A stretch of DNA of 64,000 bases from Terrirhizobium terrae (GTDB taxonomy: Bacteria; Pseudomonadota; Alphaproteobacteria; Rhizobiales; Rhizobiaceae), in assembly GCF_030323265.1 (NCBI RefSeq), contig NZ_CP104992.1, positions 248,001 to 312,000 of the forward strand. Reading direction: 5' to 3'. Shown here piece by piece: positions 30,492 through 40,064 of the stretch; position 1 is the stretch's first letter; each line of letters begins with the position of its first letter. The position numbers and the translations under genes are program-made. The notes beneath the pieces were generated by a model, which did no database searches, was not told the DNA's origin, and saw nothing but the letters and a program-made list of their open reading frames with translations.

Positions 30492-31214
30492 ATGGACAAG
30501 GTTGTTCTCATCACCGGCGCATCGAGCGGTATCGGCGTCGGCATCGCCCACGAACTCGCCAAGGCCGGCGCGACCGTCGTGCTCGGCGCCCGCCGCACCG
30601 ACCGGCTGGAGGAAGTCGCCGAAGAGATCCGCGCCGCCGGCGGCAAGGTCATGACGCGCAAGGTCGACGTCACCGACCGCGCCGATGTCGCAGCCTTCGC
30701 CCACGCCGCGCGAAAGGAGTTCGGCCGCGTCGACGTCATCGTCAACAATGCCGGCGTCATGCCGCTCTCGCCCATGGCCTCGCTGAAGGTCGACGAATGG
30801 GACCGCATGATCGACGTCAACATCAAGGGCGTGCTCTACGGCGTCGCGGCGGTCCTCCAGGAAATGACCGAGCGCGGTTCGGGCCAGATCATCAACATCG
30901 CCTCCGTCGGCGGGCTCGTCGTTTCGCCGGCCGCTGCGGTCTATTGCGCCACCAAATATGCCGTTCGGGCGATTTCCGATGGCCTTCGCCAGGAAAACGA
31001 CAAACTGCGCGTCACCTGCGTCTATCCGGGCGTCGTGGAAAGCGAACTTGCCAGCACGATCACCGATCCGACCGCGATCGAAGCCATGAAGACATACCGC
31101 GCCATCGCGCTCACGCCGGATGCGATCGCCCGCGCCGTCCGCTTCGCCATCGAGCAGCCCGAGGATGTCGATGTCAACGAGATCGTCGTGCGCCCAACGC
31201 GGGCTGCATTCTGA
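30492..31214 (+). CDS. Short-chain dehydrogenase/reductase
   Basis: 240 residues. Classical SDR: cofactor motif 'VVLITGASSGIGVGIAHEL', 'DVIVNNAGVMPLSPM', catalytic Ser in 'IINIASVGGLVVSPAAAVY', Tyr-x3-Lys in 'VYCATKYAVRAI', and 'CVYPGVVESEL'. Arg residues in 'GARRTDRLEEV' suggest NADP preference. The start MDKVVLITG at 30492 follows AGGAGAAAG. First gene of a three-gene run with the two genes downstream, divergent from LysR. Confidence 0.93.
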   Translation: MDKVVLITGASSGIGVGIAHELAKAGATVVLGARRTDRLEEVAEEIRAAGGKVMTRKVDVTDRADVAAFAHAARKEFGRVDVIVNNAGVMPLSPMASLKVDEWDRMIDVNIKGVLYGVAAVLQEMTERGSGQIINIASVGGLVVSPAAAVYCATKYAVRAISDGLRQENDKLRVTCVYPGVVESELASTITDPTAIEAMKTYRAIALTPDAIARAVRFAIEQPEDVDVNEIVVRPTRAAF

Positions 31215-31252
31215 CCGGGAGCTAACCGACAAGCCAGCAAGAGGAGACCATC

Positions 31253-31765
31253 ATGTTTCAACAGATCCGATCCCAGGTCGTATCCAATGTCGCTGCGGTG
31301 GGTACCGCCACGTTTCTTGGCCTTGCACCAGAGGTCGCTGTTGCCCAGACGACCGATGAGCGGCGGGAGCGTGGAGCCGCGGTCATCCGCAGCCTCAACA
31401 ACGGCATGACGCAGCCAACGCTCGAAGGCATGCGAAGGGATTTCCCCTTCCTTGCCGAGGCAACCGAAGCCTACGCACTGGGCGACGTCTGGTCGCGCCC
31501 CGGTCTCGACAACCGCACGCGCCAGCTCGCGGCCATCGCCGCCTTCGCCGCGATCGGCGAGACGGCCTACATGAAGATCCATGCCGGTTACGCACTCAAC
31601 ATCGGCGTGTCGGAGGAAGAGCTCAAGGAGGTCATCTACATGGTGACCGTGCCGGCAGGTTTTCCGAAGGCGATCGCCGCCTCCCAGGTCCTGTCGCAAC
31701 TCTTCGAGGAGCCGCGCAAGACCGAAAACCGGGAGACGAAACCCAACAGGGAGACGAAGCCATGA
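31253..31765 (+). CDS. Exported carboxymuconolactone decarboxylase-family (AhpD-like) protein
   Basis: 170 residues. N-terminal signal-like segment ending 'EVAVAQTTDER'. The domain 'GDVWSRPGLDNRTRQLAAIA' and 'MKIHAGYALNIGVSEEELKE' is the CMD fold; the peroxidase Cys-x2-Cys of true AhpD is absent, so peroxidase activity is unlikely. The C-terminus carries a short duplicated 'ENRETKPNRETKP'. Overlaps the next gene by four bases (ATGA). Operon with the SDR. Confidence 0.87.
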   Translation: MFQQIRSQVVSNVAAVGTATFLGLAPEVAVAQTTDERRERGAAVIRSLNNGMTQPTLEGMRRDFPFLAEATEAYALGDVWSRPGLDNRTRQLAAIAAFAAIGETAYMKIHAGYALNIGVSEEELKEVIYMVTVPAGFPKAIAASQVLSQLFEEPRKTENRETKPNRETKP

Positions 31766-32130
31766 GCAATCCCCTCCTGATCATCGTCACCATCATCATC
31801 GCCACCCCCGCGTCTCTCGGAGCGGTGGCCCATATCGCAAAGGCACAGGACACCATGTCCAATCAAACCCGGATCCAGGCCGCACAGCCTCAGAACCATC
31901 CCTATCTCGGCATGTGGGTGACCGGCGACGGCCGCATCCGCCAGGAACTGCTCGCCACCGGCCGCTACGACGAGGCCCGCGGCAATCGCCAGAGCGCCTA
32001 TCAGGGCCGTTACGAGGTGCGCGGCACCCACATCGACTATTGGGACGATACCGGCTTCACCGCCGACGGCACTTTCGTCGACAACGACACGCTGCATCAC
32101 GGTGGAATGGTGTTTTACCGGGAGAAGTAA
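31762..32130 (+). CDS. Atu4866-family protein, exported
   Basis: 122 residues. N-terminal hydrophobic segment (residues 4-27) with 'HIAKAQDTM' as likely cleavage region. 'HPYLGMWVTGDGRIRQELL', 'GRYDEARGNRQSAYQGRYEV' and 'HHGGMVFYREK' match the small beta-barrel family named after Agrobacterium Atu4866, of unknown function. The start overlaps the stop of the CMD-like gene. Often found beside SDR and LysR genes. Confidence 0.85.
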   Translation: MSNPLLIIVTIIIATPASLGAVAHIAKAQDTMSNQTRIQAAQPQNHPYLGMWVTGDGRIRQELLATGRYDEARGNRQSAYQGRYEVRGTHIDYWDDTGFTADGTFVDNDTLHHGGMVFYREK

Positions 32131-32135
32131 TTTGA

Positions 32136-32501
32136 TCAGGCGGCTGGCGTGCCCTGGTGAAAAACCATGCGCCAGCTGCCATCCAATTCCAATCGCCAGA
32201 TGGAACTGCGATTGGTCGCCGTCTGCACGCCATCCTCTCGTCGACGGATACTGCGATAGGTTGCCAAAGCGACGATCTCGCCCAGCCGCGCGACCTTGAA
32301 GTCTTCGACCTCTACCTTCGCTTCTGCATCTTCACCGGTCAGGCTGGCTATGATTTCAGACAGGTCATAGCGTCCGCCGGAACGTCCGAATTCGCGAAAA
32401 TCTTCGGCCAGCAGTTCCCGCAATCGGATCTCGGAATTTCGAACATCCGCCGCGTGCAATGCGACTTCGCGAGCAAACAGATGGCTTTCGAGATCCTGCA
32501 T
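32136..32501 (-). CDS. DUF4440 / NTF2-like small protein
   Basis: 121 residues from the ATG at 32501 (MQDLESHLFAREVAL), preceded by GGGAG; an ATG at 32525 would add eight residues. SnoaL/NTF2-like fold: 'LRELLAEDFREFGRSGGRYD' and 'NRSSIWRLELDGSWRMVFHQGTP'. Such proteins bind small ligands or act as isomerases; role unknown. Convergent with the Atu4866 gene, five bases apart. Confidence 0.85.
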   Translation of the reverse strand: MQDLESHLFAREVALHAADVRNSEIRLRELLAEDFREFGRSGGRYDLSEIIASLTGEDAEAKVEVEDFKVARLGEIVALATYRSIRRREDGVQTATNRSSIWRLELDGSWRMVFHQGTPAA

Positions 32502-32636
32502 GCTTTCTGCTCCCGCCATGTCCATAGCTCAGTCATCGCCCAAACAAACCATCCCGGCATCCAGCATCGTACATCAACCAATCCTTAACCACATGACTTT
32601 ACGTTTGGGTAAGTATTTGAGCTTGCCGGACATTCC

Positions 32637-34189
32637 ATGACGATCGACACCAAGACAGGCACGACCCGGCGAGGGAGACGCAAGGCCTTTGGCCTCGCGA
32701 TCACTCTTGCCGCCCTGTCCTGTAGTGTCTCGGCCGGCGCGCAGACTCTGTTTCCGACGAATTCCAGCCCCCTGCCCGCCCTTCCAGATGCGCAGCTCGG
32801 CACGCCCGGCGCATCCACCGTCACCCGGGGTACCCAGACGGAGCCCGGCACATCGCAGACGAGAACACAACAGACCGGCCCGCAAGTGTTCGGTGCGACC
32901 GATCCCTATGCCCCGACCGCGGACCAGCAGCCCGAGGGGCAGGAGAATGCGCCCGCCGCTGCAGCTCTTCGGGAGCGCCCCTACGAAGACGACCTGAACC
33001 AGCCCTATGCCGAGGATCTCGATCCCGGTGCCGAGCCGATCGACGCGCAGGAAGCACCGCGCGAGCCGGTCGACCCGACCGGCATCCGCATGGGCTCCTT
33101 CATGCTGCGGCCCTCGGTCAGCCAGAGCATCAGCACCGAAAGCACCCGCACCAACGGCGTGCGCGACACGCGCACCTACCTGGCCACCGGCATACGCGGC
33201 ACGCTGACCTCCGACTGGTCGCGCCATGCGCTGACAGTCACGGGTGAAGGCATTTACGAGCGCAATCTGCGCGGCAACCAGGACGACACCGATCCGGAAG
33301 CCAATCTCAACGCCGACCTGCGTTTGGATCTCGCTGACGAGACCGAGGCTCACCTGACGGCCGGCTACAATTTCGAACGCGAAGATGTCTCCGACCCAAA
33401 CTCTCTCGGCGGCAATGCCGAACAGGCGGGCATCCACGAGTTCACCGGCGGCGCCTCCATCGAGCGCGAAGTCGGGCGCATCCATGGCCTCGCCGCCATC
33501 GGCGCGACGCGCTCGATCTATACCGACGGCAAGCTGTCGGACGGTACCGTCGTCAGCATGAAGGATCGCAATCGCACCGGCATCGACGGCCGCTTGCGTC
33601 TCGGCTACGAACTGTCCCCGGCACTCATCCCGTTTGCCGAGCTTGCCTACGGCCACACCTTCTATGATCGCAAGCGCGACAGCGCCGGCTTTGCCCGCTC
33701 CTCCGATACCTACGCCGGACGGCTCGGTGTCGAGTTCGACCTCGGCGAAAAGATGCGCGGCGAGATCGCCGGTGGTTATCAGCGCGTGGCCTATGAAGAT
33801 TCCGCCTCGACGCCGTCGATGCCTTCACCCTGGACGGCAATGTGCGTTGGTCGCCGCAGCGCGGCACGGATGTCGATATCGGCCTGCGCACCGCGGTTCA
33901 GGATGCAACCGCGCCCGGCGAAAGCGGCTGGGTCGAATATCAGCTGACATCCGCTGTCGCCCGCGAAGTCCGCGACAATCTCGTTGCAAGGCTCACCGGC
34001 GCCACCACGTTCCGCGACTTCCAGGATTCCAGCAACAACGACGTCACCTGGATCGTCGGCACCGGGCTGACCTGGAGCATCAATCGCTATCTCGATATGA
34101 CCGCCGATCTCGAATACGAGCGCACCGCCGGCGGCGCGACGGACGAAGACATCCTTCGCGCCGGCGTGGGGCTGACGCTGAAACGCTAG
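32637..34189 (+). CDS. Outer-membrane beta-barrel protein (one-base frameshift)
   Basis: 517 residues after repair. Signal peptide (residues ~15-36, 'SCSVSAGAQTLF'), then ~115 residues of Pro/Thr/Glu-rich disordered sequence, then 'GSFMLRPSVSQSISTESTRT' and alternating strands to the end ('AGVGLTLKR'), typical of BBP2-type outer-membrane barrels. The frame is lost at 33802-33803; one extra C gives 'AYEDSRLDAVDAFTLDG'. Function unknown; rhizobial proteins of this type are linked to polysaccharide export or surface structure, but nothing here shows that. Confidence 0.85.
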
Positions 34190-34559
34190 CCATATCACAT
34201 TTCCGTGATTGACAGCCATGCGCCATCGCGTGGACTGGGCGGCGGCATTCACGTCACTGCTGTAAATTTAGGCGCGCGGCTGTTACCTCCAACACCAAAG
34301 CCCTAATATTGTTAAGATATTATCGATCAGAGCGCCGCGACGAACGAATCTTTCAAGCGCAACGCCCCAGCGACGGCTAACCATGCACATGTCGCAATCG
34401 GGAAGGATTGCCTGTTTTGGCCATATCCACTGCGAACGCAGCACGACAAATGGCGTCGCCCTTCCCAACTGTGAGCAGGTGCAACATATAGCCGCACAGA
34501 TGGCATGATTTTGCCGCAATGCAGCATTCGCTGCACCGAGTTAGTCTGAGGATTTCAAA
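34190..34559. other. Intergenic region before the sugar transporter
   Basis: 370 bases, more AT-rich than its surroundings, with 'ttgttaagatattatcgat' near 34312-34330. A hairpin TGCAGC-ATTC-GCTGCA at 34519-34534 lies in the probable leader of the MFS gene. I see no open frame or known RNA. It likely holds the promoter and control sites of the transporter gene. Confidence 0.5.
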
Positions 34560-35840
34560 GTGGCTAGTATCTCCAATAACAGCGTCAAGACCGGAGGCGT
34601 TTCGACCTCCGCAGGCGCCAACAACTACACTTTCGCCCTGGTCGCACTGACCTCCCTGTTCTTCATGTGGGGCTTCATTACCTGCCTGAACGACATTCTG
34701 ATCCCGCATCTGAAGAACGTCTTCTCGCTGAACTACACGCAGTCAATGCTCATCCAGCTGTGCTTCTTCGGCGCCTATTTCATCGTCTCCCTGCCCGCCG
34801 GCGCGCTGGTCAAGCGCATCAGCTACAAGTGGGGCATCGTCGTCGGCCTGCTGATCGCAGCCGTCGGCTGCGCGCTCTTCATCCCGGCAGCCGCCTACCG
34901 CGTCTACGCACTCTTCCTCGGCGCCCTCTTTGTTCTGGCGACCGGCGTGACCGTACTCCAGGTCGCGGCCAATCCTTACGTCACCGAGCTCGGCGCTCCT
35001 GAGACGGCCGCAAGCCGCCTGACGCTCACCCAGGCCTTCAACTCGCTCGGCACGACCGTCGCTCCACTCTTCGGCGCCTTCCTTATCCTGTCTGCCGCAA
35101 CCGGCGACATCCAGAGCGCCACCGGCGAGCAGCTCGAAGCCATGCGCCTGGCCGAAGCCGATGCCGTCCGCTTCCCCTACATGCTTCTCGCAATCGCCTT
35201 CCTGGTTCTAGCCGCCATCTTCGCGGCGCTGAAGCTGCCGCATGTCGAGGAAGAGGAAGTTGCCTCGGCCGGCGACGAACGCGCCTCCGCCTGGTCCTAC
35301 CGCCATCTGGTTCTCGGCGCTGTCGGCATCTTCGTCTATGTCGGCGCCGAAGTCTCGATCGGCAGCTTCCTGGTCAACTATCTGGCCGAGCCGACGATTG
35401 CCAACATGCCGGAATCCGAAGCCGCCCATTACGTTGCCTATTTCTGGGGTGGCGCCATGGTCGGTCGCTTCATCGGTGCCTATGCAATGCGCTACATCGA
35501 CGACGGCAAGGCGCTTGCCTTCAACGCCCTGCTTGCAGGCATCCTGCTGTTGCTCACCGTCTTTGCCGGTGGCAAGCTCGCCATGTGGGCGGTTCTGGCC
35601 GTCGGCCTGTTCAACTCGATCATGTTCCCGACCATCTTCAGCCTGGCGCTGAAGGGCCTCGGCCGTCACACCAGCCAAGGCTCCGGCATCCTGTGCCTCG
35701 CCATCGTCGGCGGCGCCATCCTGCCGGTCGTCATGGGCGGTCTTGCCGATACGATCGGCATCCACCTCGCCTTCCTGATGCCGGTCATCTGCTACGTCTA
35801 CATTCTCTACTACGGTCTCAAGGGTCATAAGACCGCCTGA
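34560..35840 (+). CDS. Glucose/galactose (FucP-like) MFS transporter
   Basis: 426 residues with 12 transmembrane segments. GTG start at 34560 with GAGG eight bases upstream. '[20 protein letters not shown]', '[20 protein letters not shown]' and '[20 protein letters not shown]' are hallmarks of the FucP/GluP branch, which imports glucose, galactose or fucose with protons. The inter-domain loop carries an acidic stretch ([14 protein letters not shown]). Shares a bidirectional terminator with galU. Confidence 0.92.
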   Translation: MASISNNSVKTGGVSTSAGANNYTFALVALTSLFFMWGFITCLNDILIPHLKNVFSLNYTQSMLIQLCFFGAYFIVSLPAGALVKRISYKWGIVVGLLIAAVGCALFIPAAAYRVYALFLGALFVLATGVTVLQVAANPYVTELGAPETAASRLTLTQAFNSLGTTVAPLFGAFLILSAATGDIQSATGEQLEAMRLAEADAVRFPYMLLAIAFLVLAAIFAALKLPHVEEEEVASAGDERASAWSYRHLVLGAVGIFVYVGAEVSIGSFLVNYLAEPTIANMPESEAAHYVAYFWGGAMVGRFIGAYAMRYIDDGKALAFNALLAGILLLLTVFAGGKLAMWAVLAVGLFNSIMFPTIFSLALKGLGRHTSQGSGILCLAIVGGAILPVVMGGLADTIGIHLAFLMPVICYVYILYYGLKGHKTA

Positions 35841-35890
35841 TACCGAATATGCGGGCGGGGCTGATGCGCCGCCCGGATCAACGGACAAAG

Positions 35891-35925
35891 AAAAAGCCCT
35901 CGCAGCGTCGCTGCGAGGGCTTTTT
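35891..35925. terminator. Bidirectional terminator between gluP-like gene and galU
   Basis: Near-perfect 16-base stem AAAAAGCCCTCGCAGC / GCTGCGAGGGCTTTTT with a GTC loop; A-run and T-run on the two sides serve both convergent genes. Confidence 0.95.
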
Positions 35926-35947
35926 CATGAGCTGTATTTGCCGAAGC

Positions 35948-36838
35948 TTACTTCAGCTTGGAAACCAGCGCCTTCAGCGGCTCTTCGATTGCCGGGCGGA
36001 TATCCGCGCGCTGCAGGGCGAACGCGATATTGGCCATGATGAAGCCGTCCTTGGCGCCGCAGTCATAGGTCTCGCCGGTAAACGGATAAGCGGCGAATTC
36101 CTGTTGCTTGGCAAGCGCCAGCATGCCGTCGGTCAACTGGATCTCGTTGCCGGCGCCGCGTTCCTGTGTTTCCAGAATCTTGAAGATCTCCGGCTGCAGG
36201 ATGTAGCGGCCGTTGATGAAGAAGTTGGACGGTGCCGTGCCCTTGGCAGGCTTCTCGATCATCTCGGTGATCTTGAAGCCGCCTTCGCCAACATCAGCGC
36301 CCTTGCCGACGATGCCGTATTTATGCGCCTGCTCCGGATCGCATTCCTCGACGGCCAGCACATTGCCGCCGGTCTTTTCATAAAGCTCGACCATGCCCTT
36401 GAGGCAGCTCTTTTCCGACGACATGATCATGTCGGGCAGGAGAACGGCGAATGGCTCGTTGCCGACGATGTCACGGGCGCACCATACGGCGTGGCCGAGG
36501 CCGAGCGGAACCTGCTGACGGGTGAAGCTCGCCGTGCCCGCCTTCGGCAGGATACCGGAAAGCAGCGTCAGCTCGGCATTCTTGTTGCGCTCGCGCAGCA
36601 TCTGCTCCAGCTCGAACTGGATGTCGAAATAGTCTTCGATGACGCCCTTGCCGCGACCAGTGACGAAGACGAAGTGTTCGATGCCCGCTTCGGCTGCTTC
36701 ATCCACCACATACTGGATGACCGGCTTGTCCACGACGGTCAGCATTTCCTTCGGCACCGCCTTGGTGGCGGGAAGAAAACGCGTGCCGAGCCCGGCTACC
36801 GGGAAGACCGCCTTACGAATTTTGCGCTGTTCAGACAC
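35948..36838 (-). CDS. galU: UTP-glucose-1-phosphate uridylyltransferase
   Basis: 296 residues. Makes UDP-glucose from UTP and glucose-1-phosphate for surface polysaccharides. Nucleotide-binding '[20 protein letters not shown]', '[20 protein letters not shown]', '[20 protein letters not shown]' and '[13 protein letters not shown]' are typical GalU blocks. It lies tail-to-tail with the sugar carrier. Divergent from the transglycosylase gene. Confidence 0.96.
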   Translation of the reverse strand: MSEQRKIRKAVFPVAGLGTRFLPATKAVPKEMLTVVDKPVIQYVVDEAAEAGIEHFVFVTGRGKGVIEDYFDIQFELEQMLRERNKNAELTLLSGILPKAGTASFTRQQVPLGLGHAVWCARDIVGNEPFAVLLPDMIMSSEKSCLKGMVELYEKTGGNVLAVEECDPEQAHKYGIVGKGADVGEGGFKITEMIEKPAKGTAPSNFFINGRYILQPEIFKILETQERGAGNEIQLTDGMLALAKQQEFAAYPFTGETYDCGAKDGFIMANIAFALQRADIRPAIEEPLKALVSKLK

Positions 36839-37039
36839 TCATGCCTCCTGGATGCACATCATTGTGCGGATTTGAAACCTTCGGGGTTCTATTGTCCAAT
36901 TGCTACCGTTTCGCAAAAGGCTCCCACGAAGCCGTGATCTATGGTAAAGAATTTGTTGACTCTATTCTGATAAGACATCGTCGAGCCGCATGCCAGTCTC
37001 GCCATGAATGGCGAATGAACAGAATGGACACGACTACAG

Positions 37040-38260
37040 ATGACCCGATCCCGCACCCAACGTTCGCGTAGCCTCGCACTTCTGCTCGCTGCCAGCCTTG
37101 CCGCCGGAATATGGCCATTAGAAGCCCAGGCCGACGCGGGCTTCAAGTCGTGGGTTTCAAATTTTTACGCGACAGCAGCAAAGAGCGGCATCAGCAAGTC
37201 GACCTACAACAAGGCCTTTGCCGGCATTAACGGCCCGGATGAGGACGTGCTGCAAAAGGCGCAGTACCAGCCGGAGTTCAAATCCAGGATCTGGGAATAT
37301 GTCGACAGCCGCGTCAACCCGTACACGGTCAAGATCGGTCGCGAGATGGCGGCCCGCCATGGTCAGACGCTGAATGCCATTGAGCGCCATTTCGGCGTCG
37401 ACAAGCATATCCTGCTCGCCATCTGGTCAATGGAATCGAACTACGGCGCCGTGCTGGAAAAGCCGGACCGCCTGCATCACGTGCCGCAGGCACTGGCGAC
37501 ACTTGCCTGGGCAGATCCCAAGCGCGCGAAGTTTGCCCGCAACCAGTTGATCGCTGCTCTGAAGATCCTGCAGGCCGGCGACGTGACGCCGCGGCAGCTG
37601 ACCGGCTCCTGGGCCGGTGCCATGGGCCATACGCAGTTCATCCCGACCAGCTATTTGCTTTACGCGATCGACGCGGACGGCAACGGCAAGCGCGACATCT
37701 GGCATTCGATCCCAGATGCGCTGGCGACCTCCGCCAACCTACTCGCCAAGAACGGCTGGACCACGGGCAAGACCTGGGGCTACGAGGCCGTGCTTCCGGC
37801 CGGCGCCGCAAAATATGAAGGCCAGACCAAGACGCTTGCCCAGTGGGCAGCTCTCGGTTTCGCCCGCCCGAACGGCAAGGGTTTCCCGCGTGGCAGCGAT
37901 CGCGCGGAACTCAAGCTCATGGCTGGCTCGCAAGGCCCGGCCTTCCTGATGATGAGGAACTTCTTCACCATCAAGAAATACAACAACGCCGATAGCTACG
38001 CGCTGGCCGTCGGCTTGCTCGCCGATGAAATCGCCGGCTATGGCGGCATGCAGCAGTCATGGCCGCGCCCGCACGGTACGCTCGACATGAAGGAAAAGTT
38101 CGAGCTGCAGTCGCGAATGAAGGAACTCGGCTATTACGACGGCGAGATCGACGGCAATTTCGGCTCCGGTTCGAAGGCTGCCATTTCCGCCATCCAGAAG
38201 CGCCTCGGCATGGACCAGAACGGTGAGCCGTCGCAGTCGCTTCTCAAAGCAATTCGTTGA
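37040..38260 (+). CDS. MltB-type lytic murein transglycosylase with peptidoglycan-binding tail
   Basis: 406 residues. Signal peptide ending 'PLEAQADAGF'. Catalytic domain with Glu in 'LLAIWSMESNYGAVLEKPD' and 'TGSWAGAMGHTQFIPTSYL'. The C-terminal ~60 residues form a PG_binding_1 domain ('MKELGYYDGEIDGNFGSGS'). It cuts glycan strands to 1,6-anhydro ends in the periplasm. The SGNH protein follows 55 bases later, probably co-transcribed. Confidence 0.94.
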   Translation: MTRSRTQRSRSLALLLAASLAAGIWPLEAQADAGFKSWVSNFYATAAKSGISKSTYNKAFAGINGPDEDVLQKAQYQPEFKSRIWEYVDSRVNPYTVKIGREMAARHGQTLNAIERHFGVDKHILLAIWSMESNYGAVLEKPDRLHHVPQALATLAWADPKRAKFARNQLIAALKILQAGDVTPRQLTGSWAGAMGHTQFIPTSYLLYAIDADGNGKRDIWHSIPDALATSANLLAKNGWTTGKTWGYEAVLPAGAAKYEGQTKTLAQWAALGFARPNGKGFPRGSDRAELKLMAGSQGPAFLMMRNFFTIKKYNNADSYALAVGLLADEIAGYGGMQQSWPRPHGTLDMKEKFELQSRMKELGYYDGEIDGNFGSGSKAAISAIQKRLGMDQNGEPSQSLLKAIR

Positions 38261-38315
38261 CTTGTAACTAAAGCGGCGCAAGATCCCCGGCAATGACCGC
38301 CGGGCAGGACTGGAA

Positions 38316-39521
38316 ATGGTGATGGGCAGGCAGAAACAGAAAAGAGCGTGGCAGCGTATCGGCTGCACACTCACGGCTGGCCTGATCATCTCCACAAGCC
38401 TGCCTCTGACCGCTGGCGCCCAGGAGCCCCTTCCCCGCCGCAATCTATTCGAAATGCTGTTCGGTGGCCCGCGTTACGAACGCTACGAAGAACCCCGTCG
38501 AAACGAGCGGTACAACCGCCGTGGCGATGGCGTCATCGAGATGGCGCCGCGCAGGGAGCGCAACCGTAGCACCCGTGCGGCGGCCCCACGTCCGCCTGCC
38601 CCTGTCGCGCCGCCCAAGCCGGAACCCGTCGCCAAACTGGAAAACGCCCGAAAGATTCTCGTCGTCGGCGACTTCTTCGCCGGCAATATCGGCGGCGAAC
38701 TGGAGACGACCTTCGAAGCCTCGCCAGGCGTTGCCGTCATTACCCGCAGCGACGGCTCTTCGGGCCTCGTACGCGACGACCACTACGACTGGCTGGGCGA
38801 ACTCCCTGCAATTCTCGACGAAGCCAAACCGGCGATCGTCGTCGTCATGTTGGGTGCCAACGACCGCCAGCAGATGACCTCCGGCAAGCGTGAAAAATTC
38901 CGCTCCGAGGAATGGTTCACCGAATACAAGCGCCGCGTATCCGAGCTCGCCAAGACGGTCGCCACCCGCAAGGTGCCGCTGCTCTGGGTCGGCCTACCCG
39001 CCTTCCAGTCGCCCTCGATGATGGCCGACGCTGTAACCCTGAACGCGATCTATCGCGCCCGCACGGAAGAGGTCGGTGGCGAATTCGTCGATATCTGGGA
39101 CGGCTTCGTCAGCGAGGACGGCAAGTTCATCGTCACCGGCTCCGATGTCAGCGGCCAGCAGGTACGCCTGCGTGGTTCGGATGGCATCACCTTCACCAAA
39201 GCCGGCAAGCAGAAGCTCGCCTTCTACGTGGAAAAGCTCGCCCGTCGCCACCTCGGCGATATGGCAAGCCCCGAACTGGTCAATCTCGACGCCGACAGCC
39301 TGCCCGAACTCGGCCTGCCGGCGACCGCGAGCAAGGCGCTTCTCGCCCATCCGATCAGCCTGTCCGATCCGGAACTGGACGGCGGCAAGGAGCTTCTGAG
39401 CTCGATGCCGAGCAATGATATCGAGTCCCAGTCTCCCCGCGACAAGCTCGTCAAGCGCGGCGAGATGGAAGCCGCCCCCACCGGCCGCGTCGACGACTAC
39501 AGGATCTCGACGACGCAATAG
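38316..39521 (+). CDS. DUF459 SGNH-hydrolase family protein
   Basis: 401 residues. Membrane signal (residues ~15-34), an Arg-rich region 'RRNERYNRRGDG', then an SGNH-like fold: 'ILVVGDFFAGNIGGELETT' at the position of the usual GDS Ser block (reads GDFFAG, so the nucleophile Ser is replaced), 'VVVMLGANDRQQMTSGK' (GxND) and 'DGITFTKAGKQKLAFYVEKL' near the Asp-x2-His end. The absent Ser and the Thr-Lys in place of His hint at lost catalysis. Likely periplasmic and linked with cell-envelope work beside MltB. Confidence 0.87.
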   Translation: MVMGRQKQKRAWQRIGCTLTAGLIISTSLPLTAGAQEPLPRRNLFEMLFGGPRYERYEEPRRNERYNRRGDGVIEMAPRRERNRSTRAAAPRPPAPVAPPKPEPVAKLENARKILVVGDFFAGNIGGELETTFEASPGVAVITRSDGSSGLVRDDHYDWLGELPAILDEAKPAIVVVMLGANDRQQMTSGKREKFRSEEWFTEYKRRVSELAKTVATRKVPLLWVGLPAFQSPSMMADAVTLNAIYRARTEEVGGEFVDIWDGFVSEDGKFIVTGSDVSGQQVRLRGSDGITFTKAGKQKLAFYVEKLARRHLGDMASPELVNLDADSLPELGLPATASKALLAHPISLSDPELDGGKELLSSMPSNDIESQSPRDKLVKRGEMEAAPTGRVDDYRISTTQ

Positions 39522-39553
39522 GCGGGGAGCGGCCGATAGGTCTCTTTTGCCCG

Positions 39554-40015
39554 TTAAGGCAGTTTCGCGCACGCTCTCGCCAACCCTTCCACATGATCGA
39601 ACCGGTCGATGAATGCCTGCGCGCGCGGTATCGTATCATGCAGATACTGATCCGGCCCCAGCATCTTGCGCTGGTTCAATGCGGCCGTATCGAGTAAGTC
39701 GAAATCCACCGGAACGATCTCGCAACTCCAGCCGGCGCGTTGCATCGACCAGCCTTTGGCATGATGCGCCAGAAGCCTCTCCCGTCTGGAATAGCCGTGA
39801 TAGTCGAATGCGAACACGCCGTCCGTGACATAGACATGGTTGCCGGCAAAACCTTCCGCCGGAATGATCCGCTCGGCATGGAAAGCACTCATCGGCGGCG
39901 CGCGCAGGAAGACACCCGCCAGGATATGGCAGGCGCCGTGACCGAAGAAGATCCGGTCCGGCAGAGCCCACCGCCTGACCGGATCCTTCTTGATGCCGTG
40001 CTTCAGGATGTACAT
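39554..40015 (-). CDS. Hypothetical protein, 153 aa
   Basis: I do not recognise a named family. From the ATG at 40015 it reads MYILKHGIKKDPVRRWALPD; an in-frame start at 40129 would overlap the transporter gene. Features: 'RIFFGHGACHILAGVFL', 'FHAERIIPAEGFAGNHVYVT' and 'MQRAGWSCEIVPVDFDLLD'. It looks soluble, with conserved-looking His and Cys. Convergent with the DUF459 gene and 50 bases beyond the DASS transporter stop, so possibly co-transcribed with it. Confidence 0.75.
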   Translation of the reverse strand: MYILKHGIKKDPVRRWALPDRIFFGHGACHILAGVFLRAPPMSAFHAERIIPAEGFAGNHVYVTDGVFAFDYHGYSRRERLLAHHAKGWSMQRAGWSCEIVPVDFDLLDTAALNQRKMLGPDQYLHDTIPRAQAFIDRFDHVEGLARACAKLP

Positions 40016-40064
40016 GCGGCAAAGATCGGCCGATTCCTTGCAAACGCAAGTACCTTTCGCACCC

